This document shows positions 17,652-23,913 of a DNA stretch of 64,000 bases, piece after piece. Each line of letters starts with the position of its first letter. Positions within the stretch are counted from its first letter, which is position 1. The stretch is from positions 67,215-131,214 of the forward strand of contig DKZK01000020.1 of the NCBI GenBank assembly GCA_002493625.1, written 5' to 3'. Both the position numbers and the translations under genes were made by a program. A model generated the notes under the pieces. It made no database searches and was not told where the DNA came from. It saw nothing but the letters and a program-made list of their open reading frames with translations. Origin of the DNA: Lachnospiraceae bacterium UBA7076. GTDB lineage: Bacteria > Bacillota > Clostridia > Lachnospirales > Lachnospiraceae.

Positions 17652-18500
17652 ATGAGAGATTTAACTGCCGCCGGTATCGTGCTGTATAATCCGGACATTA
17701 ACAGAATGAATGAAAACATCAATGCCATAATCAATCAGGTTGATTATGTTATTCTTGTTGACAACAGCTCTGAAAATAAATCAGACATAGAAGCTGCCAT
17801 TCAGCACAGTTTTCATAGCTCTGATAAAGTCATTATAAAATTCAGTCAGAAAAACAACGGTATCGCATGGGCGCTTAACCAAATTTTTAAAATTGCAGAG
17901 GCACAGGGTGTCAAATGGGTTCTGACATTGGATCAGGACTCTGTCTGTCCGCCGGAAATGATTGAAAAATACATAAAGTATTTTGCTTCCACAGACAAAA
18001 GCAAAATCGGCATACTCTGTCCTACAATCGTAGACAAAAACGCAGGCATCATTGAAGGAGATGTTTATAAAACTGAAACCGTAAAACGCTGCATAACCTC
18101 CGGCTCTTTTACCTCTCTTGCGGCGTGGAAACAAATCCGCGGCTTTGATGAAAAAATGTTTATTGACGGGGTGGATTTTGATTTTTGTGACCGTCTGAGA
18201 ATGAATGGCTATAAGATAATCCGAATAGGCTCCGTCTGCCTTACACATGAGCTTGGCAAAATTACAACCCATCGTTTTCTTTTTAAGACGGTAAAGGTAC
18301 AGAACCATTCTGCCCTGCGCAAATATTACATTGTGCGCAACCGTTTTTATCTTTCAAGAAAAGAAAAAAAACCGTTTGCAGTTATAAAATCCTTTTTCTT
18401 TGTAATAAAATTTTCAGCAACGATTGTTTTGTATGAGAAAAACAGACGCAAGAAGCTTAAAGCTGTGTTTAAGGGAATGTGTGACGGTCTTAAATTATAA
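17652..18500 (+). CDS. GT2 glycosyltransferase, rhamnosyltransferase-like
   Basis: 282 residues. The start AAGIVLYNPDINRMNENI and the motifs ILVDNSSENK and VLTLDQDSVCPPEM are typical of the RfbF/WbbL-like rhamnosyltransferase group of GT2. GFDEKMFIDGVDFDFCDRLR supplies the acceptor-side acid residues. It lies 23 bases after the previous gene, with a weak AGGAG. It works in the cytoplasm on a polyprenyl-linked glycan. Substrate is inferred from family only. Confidence 0.86.
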   Translation: MRDLTAAGIVLYNPDINRMNENINAIINQVDYVILVDNSSENKSDIEAAIQHSFHSSDKVIIKFSQKNNGIAWALNQIFKIAEAQGVKWVLTLDQDSVCPPEMIEKYIKYFASTDKSKIGILCPTIVDKNAGIIEGDVYKTETVKRCITSGSFTSLAAWKQIRGFDEKMFIDGVDFDFCDRLRMNGYKIIRIGSVCLTHELGKITTHRFLFKTVKVQNHSALRKYYIVRNRFYLSRKEKKPFAVIKSFFFVIKFSATIVLYEKNRRKKLKAVFKGMCDGLKL

Positions 18501-18525
18501 ATAAAATAATTTGTTCATATGGCTC

Positions 18526-18554
18526 TTGACATGGCAATGCAAATAAAGTATTAT
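18526..18554 (+). promoter_or_regulatory. Promoter of tRNA-Thr
   Basis: A consensus TTGACA (18526-18531), 17 bases, and TATTAT (18549-18554), 27 bases before the tRNA. Confidence 0.75.
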
Positions 18555-18581
18555 CATGTCTGTAATTAAATTAATTATTTT

Positions 18582-18654
18582 GCTGTTGTGGCACAGTCGG
18601 TAGCGCACATCATTGGTAGTGATGAGGTCACGGGTTCGATTCCCGTCAACAGCT
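18582..18654 (+). tRNA. tRNA-Thr (anticodon GGT)
   Basis: A 73-base cloverleaf. Acceptor GCTGTTG pairs with CAACAGC, the anticodon stem CATCA with TGATG around the loop TTGGTAG (anticodon GGT), and the T-arm is ACGGG-TTCGATT-CCCGT. The D-stem GCAC/GCGC has one A-C mismatch. Discriminator is T and no CCA is encoded. A T-run directly follows and can end transcription. It has its own consensus promoter. Confidence 0.9.
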
Positions 18655-18926
18655 TTTTTCTATAATTCAAATTTATTCTTTTTTATCAAAAACGGCTTAT
18701 TTACTATGTTTTCCGAGCATTGATTTATTTAAACATAAGCATATTTGATATATAATGTGCCACCTTTTTGCCCCCTGAAAGCTCCTATTTCTACCCATAA
18801 AGTATTTTGGCGGCAAAGAATGCATCGAACTGAATTTTAATGCAAATAAATGTTTAAATATAACAATGGCAGTATACCAAAATTGTAAAAACCATTGGAA
18901 CGTACGGTAATAAATTACAAAACTTG

Positions 18927-18953
18927 TAAAATATATTTAATAAGGCAGCCGAG
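18927..18953 (+). promoter_or_regulatory. Toxin 1 promoter arm, inverted copy of antitoxin promoter
   Basis: TAAAAT begins a 27-base segment that matches the complement of 19161-19187 at 24 of 27 positions. The toxin copy has TAAAAT where the antitoxin copy has the consensus TATAAT, so the toxin promoter should be weaker. No good -35 is seen here. Confidence 0.5.
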
Positions 18954-18964
18954 GGGTGTCGTTT

Positions 18965-18995
18965 CCATTCCGTTCGAGTCTTGCGAAAGGAGTGG
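18965..18995 (+). promoter_or_regulatory. Hairpin covering the toxin 1 ribosome site
   Basis: CCATTCCGTTCG and CGAAAGGAGTGG pair over 12 positions (one mismatch, one wobble) around a 7-base loop. The second arm contains the AAAGGAG ribosome site of toxin 1. Folding should block translation, as is usual in type I toxin messages. Confidence 0.65.
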
Positions 18996-19001
18996 TTGCT
19001 T

Positions 19002-19085
19002 ATGAGTACATATGAAGAATTTATGATTATTTTGACCGCAGGGTTATTATTAGTCGCTATTCTGAATTTGAAAAATAAGAAATAG
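19002..19085 (+). CDS. Type I toxin 1, holin-like (Hol_Tox) small membrane peptide
   Basis: 27 residues, beginning MSTYEEFMIILTAG and ending LNLKNKK. It is one hydrophobic helix with a basic tail, the pattern of the putative holin-like toxin family (Hol_Tox) in Firmicutes; such peptides insert in the membrane and halt growth. AAAGGAG lies 9 bases upstream inside a hairpin. The stop codon lies in the terminator shared with an antisense RNA. A second copy follows at 19365. Confidence 0.8.
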   Translation: MSTYEEFMIILTAGLLLVAILNLKNKK

Positions 19086-19175
19086 CACCTCTGCCGCTTC
19101 AAAGCTTGAGATGCTATTTCTTTAGCCAATTGTTGCCGGACGGATAGGTCACATCTATCGCTCGGCTGTCTTGTT
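19068..19175 (-). ncRNA. Antisense antitoxin RNA 1
   Basis: On the minus strand TTGACT (19211-19206) and TATAAT (19187-19182) are 18 bases apart. A transcript of about 100 bases from near 19175 would run leftward through the terminator hairpin (19078-19121) and end in a T-rich run, complementary to the 3' end of the toxin 1 message. This convergent layout is that of type I antitoxins. Boundaries are inferred. Confidence 0.65.
19078..19121. terminator. Shared terminator of toxin 1 and antisense RNA 1
   Basis: AGAAATAGCA (19078-19087) pairs with TGCTATTTCT (19112-19121). T-rich runs follow on both strands. The toxin stop codon lies in the left arm. Confidence 0.75.
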
Positions 19176-19181
19176 AAATAT

Positions 19182-19211
19182 ATTATACTGTATAAACTGC
19201 AATCAAGTCAA
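19182..19211 (-). promoter_or_regulatory. Promoter of antisense RNA 1
   Basis: TTGACT, 18 bases, TATAAT on the minus strand. The sequence from the -10 onward is repeated, inverted, at the toxin 1 promoter. Confidence 0.65.
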
Positions 19212-19293
19212 TAAGTATTAATAAAAATCACATAAAAACCACCCCTGCTCTGCCAAGGGACAGTATACAGCTATACATAACCAAAGTTATGAT

Positions 19294-19322
19294 ACATAAT
19301 GTGCCTATCAAGGCGGGCGGGC
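19294..19322 (+). promoter_or_regulatory. Toxin 2 promoter arm, inverted copy of antitoxin promoter
   Basis: The 29 bases from ACATAATG match the complement of 19522-19550 at 24 positions. The -10 would be CATAAT, against TATAAT in the antitoxin copy. The shared start of both transcripts is CTATCAAGGCGG. Confidence 0.5.
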
Positions 19323-19332
19323 GAACGTGCTA

Positions 19333-19359
19333 CACCTCCTCTGAGTTCTTTAGGAGGTG
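19333..19359 (+). promoter_or_regulatory. Hairpin covering the toxin 2 ribosome site
   Basis: CACCTCCT (19333-19340) pairs perfectly with AGGAGGTG (19352-19359) around an 11-base loop. The right arm is the ribosome site of toxin 2. Confidence 0.75.
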
Positions 19360-19364
19360 GTTTT

Positions 19365-19448
19365 ATGAGTACATATGAAGAATTTATGATTATCTTAACC
19401 ACTGCGTTACTGATTGTCGCTATTCTGAACATGAAAAATAAAAAATAG
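19365..19448 (+). CDS. Type I toxin 2, holin-like (Hol_Tox) small membrane peptide
   Basis: 27 residues, beginning MSTYEEFMIILTTA and ending LNMKNKK. It differs from toxin 1 at four positions (A13T, G14A, L17I, L23M), so the two loci arose by duplication. The perfect AGGAGGTGG ribosome site lies in a hairpin. The stop codon again lies in a bidirectional terminator facing an antisense RNA. The flanking DNA of the two loci differs more than the coding part. Confidence 0.8.
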   Translation: MSTYEEFMIILTTALLIVAILNMKNKK

Positions 19449-19537
19449 CCGTTTGCCTCTAGCAAAGTCAACGGCTATTTTTTAGTCTCAAACAAGCCAG
19501 AGGAGGCGAAGCGCCTCGCCTGTCCGTCCGCCTTGAT
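19432..19537 (-). ncRNA. Antisense antitoxin RNA 2
   Basis: The minus-strand promoter TTGACA (19573-19568), 18 bases, TATAAT (19549-19544) starts a transcript near 19537. It would run through the terminator (19440-19483) and be complementary to the toxin 2 message end. It also carries the GC-rich hairpin GAGGCGCTTCGCCTC near its 5' part. Boundaries are inferred. Confidence 0.65.
19440..19483. terminator. Shared terminator of toxin 2 and antisense RNA 2
   Basis: AAAAAATAGCCGTT (19440-19453) pairs perfectly with AACGGCTATTTTTT (19470-19483), giving a strong terminator on both strands. Confidence 0.85.
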
Positions 19538-19543
19538 AGTTAC

Positions 19544-19573
19544 ATTATATACTTCGACTTTCTTTTTTGTCAA
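19544..19573 (-). promoter_or_regulatory. Promoter of antisense RNA 2
   Basis: Consensus TTGACA, 18 bases, TATAAT on the minus strand; the strongest promoter of the locus. Confidence 0.7.
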
Positions 19574-19785
19574 GTTTTTGCATCGATTTATGCTGTCTAT
19601 TTGCACCGGTACAAATTTGAAAAAGCAATGATTGATTTCTTATTCTATGAATGAGATTTTTTCAATCGCATCTTTCAGCCTTTTCTTCGTTGTGCTATCT
19701 GATGACTTGATAAATTAATTTCAATATTTATATTTATTCTATTATAATTGTGATTGTTTAGATAAAATAAGAAGTTGTAAGTGAG

Positions 19786-20466
19786 ATGACAGCAATGAGA
19801 AAACAAGCTTTTTCATATCTTGCAAGAGTTGGCTTTCAAAAGATAGTGGGCTTTTTACTATATCTGATTGGTGCGGGATTTACACTGACATATGCAGGTG
19901 TAGTCTATTTTGTTTATCTTTTCTTGGCAACTATTACAATTAGCTGGATTCTGTTCAAAGCTAATAAGGAAACATTGGCAGAACGCGGGAAAACGGATAC
20001 AGATTCTCCGATATGGGATAAGATACTTCTATTCGCATTTTGGATATTAAATTACTTTGCAGTATATTTATTAGCTGGTATAGCGGAAAACGGTGAACAC
20101 TTAAATTTTGCATATTATTTGGGAATTGTTTTAACTTTGTTTGCAGCATGGTTCTCAACAAAAGCGACTTTGGAAAACACATTCTTAGAATCTACAGCGA
20201 GGATTCAAAGCGACAGAAATCAAAAAGTTTGCACAACAGGACCATATAGAATCGTACGACACCCCGCATATAGTGGACTAATCGTAAACTCCATTGGATT
20301 ATCCTTGATTTTTCCCTATGTTAGCGTCTGGATATGTATGGCTATAACTGATGTAATTATTGTAATGCGAACAGTGTTAGAGGATAGCATGCTTATAGCT
20401 GGATTAGATGGGTATTCTGAATATACAACGCAGACGAAGTATCGACTGATTCCATTTATTTGGTAA
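19786..20466 (+). CDS. Isoprenylcysteine methyltransferase-like membrane protein
   Basis: 226 residues with about five membrane helices. The C-terminal CTTGPYRIVRHPAYSGLIV is the cofactor-binding signature of the ICMT/phospholipid methyltransferase group, which uses S-adenosylmethionine at the membrane. In bacteria the acceptor is usually unknown. The start is uncertain: ATG 19786 or 19795, both with poor ribosome sites. It stands alone next to the toxin loci and convergent to sigH. Confidence 0.8.
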   Translation: MTAMRKQAFSYLARVGFQKIVGFLLYLIGAGFTLTYAGVVYFVYLFLATITISWILFKANKETLAERGKTDTDSPIWDKILLFAFWILNYFAVYLLAGIAENGEHLNFAYYLGIVLTLFAAWFSTKATLENTFLESTARIQSDRNQKVCTTGPYRIVRHPAYSGLIVNSIGLSLIFPYVSVWICMAITDVIIVMRTVLEDSMLIAGLDGYSEYTTQTKYRLIPFIW

Positions 20467-20538
20467 TATACTTGAAAATTCCGATTTGCACTGCTACCAG
20501 AATATCACAATCACCCTCATATTATCCATTTTTCCTGC

Positions 20539-21129
20539 CTATCTGCTAAGCTTGCCCCTTATTCTCCGAAGGGCATTATCCACGGATTTTTCCGTTTTGG
20601 AAAGAGATGCGGCTATGTCTGCGTAGGAAACCCCCTCCAGATATAAATGAAGCACCTTCTTTTCAAAGCTGCTAAGCTCGTTTTCAATTTTTTTATTCAA
20701 CGCACTTTTCTGCTCCCTTGCAAGCACAAGAATTTCAGGATTTGCCGCCTCCTTTGTGTCTGCAATGTCCTCTCCAAGCTGTGTTCCGCTTTCATCCTGC
20801 TCAGTATAAATGGATATATAAGTATTTAGTGGCTTGTGCTTTTGTCTGTTTGATGCTGTTATTGCGGATTTTATCTGTCTTCTCACACATAAGGTTGCAA
20901 AGGTTGAAAAGCTTGCGCCCTTGTCAGGCTCAAAATCCTTAATCGCCTTAAAAAGCCCAATCATTCCCTCCTGTGTCAAATCCTCAGCCTCGGCGCCGAT
21001 TATATACACTGTCCTGATTTCCTTTTTGACAAGACCGCCATATTTTTTCAAAAGATATTCCATCGCCCCGTCATCGCCTGAGGAAATTCTCTTTATTATT
21101 TCATTGTCATCCAAATCAATATAATCCAT
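20539..21129 (-). CDS. sigH: RNA polymerase sigma-H factor
   Basis: 196 residues from ATG 21129, with AGGTG close upstream. Region 2 is EYLLKKYGGLVKKEI to FSTFATLCVRRQIKSAI, including AEDLTQEGMIGLFKAI. Region 4 is FEKKVLHLYLEGVSYADIAASL with the DNA-binding helix TEKSVDNALRRIRGKL. This fits SigH (Spo0H), which drives early sporulation and stationary-phase genes. Its position after cysS-mrnC-rlmB is the same as in Bacillus and Clostridia. Confidence 0.93.
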   Translation of the reverse strand: MDYIDLDDNEIIKRISSGDDGAMEYLLKKYGGLVKKEIRTVYIIGAEAEDLTQEGMIGLFKAIKDFEPDKGASFSTFATLCVRRQIKSAITASNRQKHKPLNTYISIYTEQDESGTQLGEDIADTKEAANPEILVLAREQKSALNKKIENELSSFEKKVLHLYLEGVSYADIAASLSKTEKSVDNALRRIRGKLSR

Positions 21130-21214
21130 TTTCACCTCATAAAAGCCGGAAGTCAAAGACCCCGCCGCAAGCAGTCACTTGGCTCATTGCTCGCGGAAAT
21201 AAAAAACGCTGCCA

Positions 21215-22048
21215 CTAACCCTTTGACATTCTCTGCCGTACAATCTCATATGCAAGCACGCCTGCCGCAACCGATGCGTTGAGAGAATCAATATCCCCCT
21301 TCATGGGAATGGAAACAACATAGTCGCATTTTTCCTTTACAAGCCTGCTGACGCCGCTTCCCTCGTTGCCTATAACGATTCCCAAGGCTCCCGTCAGGTT
21401 ACAGCCATACATAAGCTCACCCTCCATATCGGCGCAGGCAAACCACATGCCCCTGCCCTTCAGCTCCTCTATTGTCTTTGCGATGTTTGTAACCTTAACT
21501 ACAGGCGTATAGTTTATCGCTCCCGCCGACGCCTTAACGACGGTAGCTGTAAGTCCTGCTGCCCTTCTCTTTGGAATAATGACGCCGTGTGCCCCGCAGA
21601 GATTTGCCGTTCTGATAATTGCGCCCAAATTGTGAGGGTCCTCTATCTCATCCAGAATAAATACAAAGGGCGGCTCATTTTTCTCCTCTGCCCTTTTAAA
21701 AATATCCTCCATTTCCGAATACTCGTACGCCGCACATATGGCAATAACGCCCTGATGCTTTTTTGTTTTTGACATTAAATCAAGCTTTTCCTTTGACACA
21801 AAGCTTACGATAACATCATGCTTTTTTGCATCACGAAGTATTGTGTTTGTAGTTCCGTCCCTCAATCCATCCTGCATGTAGAGCTTGTCGATTGTCCTTC
21901 CGCTTCTCATCGCTTCAAGAACTGCGTTTCTTCCCTCTATATAATGTTGGGCGTTTTCTTCCTCTATATTCGATATGTTCTTATTTGATATGCTTTTATC
22001 CGATATATTTTTATCCGCCATATGTTTATCTGAAAAATCTTCTTTCAT
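21215..22048 (-). CDS. rlmB: 23S rRNA 2'-O-methyltransferase, RlmB/TrmH (SpoU) family
   Basis: 277 residues. An odd N-terminal run of about 30 residues is rich in short Asp/Lys/Ile/Ser units (ADKNISDKSISNKNIS). The substrate-binding domain follows (IEGRNAVLEAMRSG), then the SPOUT knot with the three motifs LDEIEDPHNLGAIIRTA, GIVIGNEGSGVS and SIPMKGDIDSLNASVAAG. It methylates a ribose in 23S rRNA (G2251 in E. coli numbering). It overlaps mrnC by 4 bases. Confidence 0.93.
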   Translation of the reverse strand: MKEDFSDKHMADKNISDKSISNKNISNIEEENAQHYIEGRNAVLEAMRSGRTIDKLYMQDGLRDGTTNTILRDAKKHDVIVSFVSKEKLDLMSKTKKHQGVIAICAAYEYSEMEDIFKRAEEKNEPPFVFILDEIEDPHNLGAIIRTANLCGAHGVIIPKRRAAGLTATVVKASAGAINYTPVVKVTNIAKTIEELKGRGMWFACADMEGELMYGCNLTGALGIVIGNEGSGVSRLVKEKCDYVVSIPMKGDIDSLNASVAAGVLAYEIVRQRMSKG

Positions 22049-22446
22049 TTTTTATTTCCTTCCGTATATTCCCTTATCATCCTGTCAACAAAATATTTCA
22101 GTCTTTCGTCATCACCCTTCAAATATAAATATCCAAACAGGGCCTCAAGTCCTGTTGCTTTTTTATACTCCGAAAGGCTGGCGTTTTTTGCCCTTGAATG
22201 GGTATTGGTATTTCTGCCGCGCATGTATATGTCATGCTCCTCCTCATGCAGCTCTCCGATTATTTCGTCGGCAAATTTTGCCTGATTGACAGCCTTTACT
22301 ATATTTGTAACATCCCTGTGATACTTGTAGGTCTGTTTATTTGAGTTTAATACAAAATGCTTTTTAACAAGCAGATCAAGAATACTGTCCCCGATATACG
22401 CTAAGGCAAGAGGTGAATATTGATATGGATTTACGCTCTTTTCCAT
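22045..22446 (-). CDS. mrnC: Mini-ribonuclease III
   Basis: 133 residues, RNase III catalytic domain without the dsRNA-binding domain. LALAYIGDSILDLLVKKHFV carries the Asp of the signature and GLEALFGYLYLKGDDERL the second acidic cluster. MrnC trims the ends of 23S rRNA in Firmicutes. It overlaps cysS by 16 bases and rlmB by 4 bases, so translation is probably coupled. Confidence 0.93.
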   Translation of the reverse strand: MEKSVNPYQYSPLALAYIGDSILDLLVKKHFVLNSNKQTYKYHRDVTNIVKAVNQAKFADEIIGELHEEEHDIYMRGRNTNTHSRAKNASLSEYKKATGLEALFGYLYLKGDDERLKYFVDRMIREYTEGNKK

Positions 22447-23840
22447 CTTACTCCCTCTCTCGTATCCTCAAGAATAATTCCCTTTTCCGTAAGCAGGCTT
22501 CTTATCTCGTCCGCCCGGGCAAAATTCTTTGCCTTTCTTGCCTCCTGTCTCTCCTGGATAAGTCCTTCAATTTCCTCATCCAGAAGCACAGCCTTCTCCT
22601 TTACATTTATACCCAGAATGTCGCAGAGCTGCTTTAACGTATCGTACGCCTTATCCGCATAAGCCTTTGTGGAAACGCCCTTTTCCACCGTTGTGTTTAC
22701 GTGCTTTACAAGCTCAAATATGACGGAAATGGCATCAGCGGTATTTAAATCGTCCTCCATTGCCGCCTCATATTTTGAGACAAATTCGTCTATAACAGCC
22801 ACATTTTCCTTTTCGGTACTTGTCATATCTCCCGAAACGCCTAAGGAAACAGCCTCCTCAACTCTTGCCGCCGCGGTTTTTATTCTTTCCAGTCCGTTTT
22901 TTGAAGCCTCCACAAGCTCCTGTGAGAAATTAAGGGGACTTCTGTAATGGGCGGACAGCATGAAAAACCTTATAACCTGAAGGTCATACTTTTCCCCTAT
23001 TTCCCTTACCGTAAAGAAATTTCCAAGCGACTTTGACATTTTCTCATTATTAATCCGAAGGAAACCGTTATGCATCCAATATCTTGCAAACTCTGTTCCG
23101 TTTGCCGCCTCGCTCTGGGCAATTTCATTTTCATGGTGCGGAAATATAAGGTCCTCGCCCCCTGCATGAATATCGATTATATCCCCGATATACTTTTTAG
23201 ACATAACGGAACATTCCAAATGCCAGCCCGGTCTTCCCTCTCCCCACGGAGACTGCCAGAAAGGCTCGCCCTCCTTCTTTGGCTTCCAGAGAACAAAGTC
23301 AAGGGCGTCCTCCTTCTCATTCTCTCCCGATACGAGAAGCTCCCTGTTTCCTGCGCGCAAATCGTCAAGGTTTTTCTTGGAAAGCTTGCCGTAATCAGAA
23401 AACCTTCTCGTCCTGAAATACACCGTTCCATTTACTTCATAGGCATATCCCTTTTCTATAAGCGTTTCCACCATGGCAATCATATCGTCAATCTCCTCTG
23501 TCGCCTTAGGGTGTGTTGTCGCCTCGCGCACATTCAGGGCTGCCATATCCTTCCTGCACTCCTCAATAAATCTCTCGGAAACAACATTTGCATCCACGCC
23601 CTCCTCGATTGCCTTCTTTATTATCTTGTCATCCACATCCGTAAAGTTTGAAACATAGTTTACCTCATAGCCCTTATACTCAAAATATCTTCTGAGGGTA
23701 TCGAAAACAATCATAGGTCTGGCATTGCCTATGTGAATATAGTCATAAACGGTGGGACCGCACACATATATGCCTACCTTCCCCTCGTTTATAGGCTTGA
23801 AATCATCCTTTTTTCTTGTCAATGTATTAAAAATTTTCAT
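22431..23840 (-). CDS. cysS: Cysteinyl-tRNA synthetase
   Basis: 469 residues. Class I motifs are YIHIGNARPMIVFDTL and EKMSKSLGNFF. Zinc ligands are in YVCGPTVYDY, LECSVMS and the AGGEDLIFPHHENE stretch. It charges tRNA-Cys. First gene of the cysS-mrnC-rlmB-sigH cluster. GGGAGG precedes the ATG, and a copy of the leader repeat lies just upstream. Confidence 0.98.
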   Translation of the reverse strand: MKIFNTLTRKKDDFKPINEGKVGIYVCGPTVYDYIHIGNARPMIVFDTLRRYFEYKGYEVNYVSNFTDVDDKIIKKAIEEGVDANVVSERFIEECRKDMAALNVREATTHPKATEEIDDMIAMVETLIEKGYAYEVNGTVYFRTRRFSDYGKLSKKNLDDLRAGNRELLVSGENEKEDALDFVLWKPKKEGEPFWQSPWGEGRPGWHLECSVMSKKYIGDIIDIHAGGEDLIFPHHENEIAQSEAANGTEFARYWMHNGFLRINNEKMSKSLGNFFTVREIGEKYDLQVIRFFMLSAHYRSPLNFSQELVEASKNGLERIKTAAARVEEAVSLGVSGDMTSTEKENVAVIDEFVSKYEAAMEDDLNTADAISVIFELVKHVNTTVEKGVSTKAYADKAYDTLKQLCDILGINVKEKAVLLDEEIEGLIQERQEARKAKNFARADEIRSLLTEKGIILEDTREGVRWKRA

Positions 23841-23856
23841 TAAATTCTATCCTCCC

Positions 23857-23879
23857 TTGAACGTCAGCCGTCCTATTAC
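23857..23879 (-). repeat. Leader repeat copy 2 (short)
   Basis: On the minus strand GGACGGCTGACGTTCAAGGGAGG resembles the start-side part of the leader element. It ends in the ribosome site of cysS. Confidence 0.4.
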
Positions 23880-23913
23880 CCTCAAAAATAATGTATATTT
23901 TTTTATTTGTCAA

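Noticed and set aside
17781..18308. Minus-strand frame of 175 codons
   Set aside because: It is opposite a glycosyltransferase gene with clear motifs.
18854..19129. Minus-strand frame of 91 codons across toxin 1
   Set aside because: It covers the terminator and antisense RNA region, has no ribosome site and resembles no protein; the similar frame at 19271-19471 comes only from the toxin duplication.
19620..19700. Minus-strand tail reading FIKSSDSTTKKRLKDAIEKI then a few codons to a stop
   Set aside because: Only 24 codons between stops. It could be the end of a lost gene but cannot be supported.
23070..23651. Plus-strand frame of 193 codons
   Set aside because: Opposite cysS.
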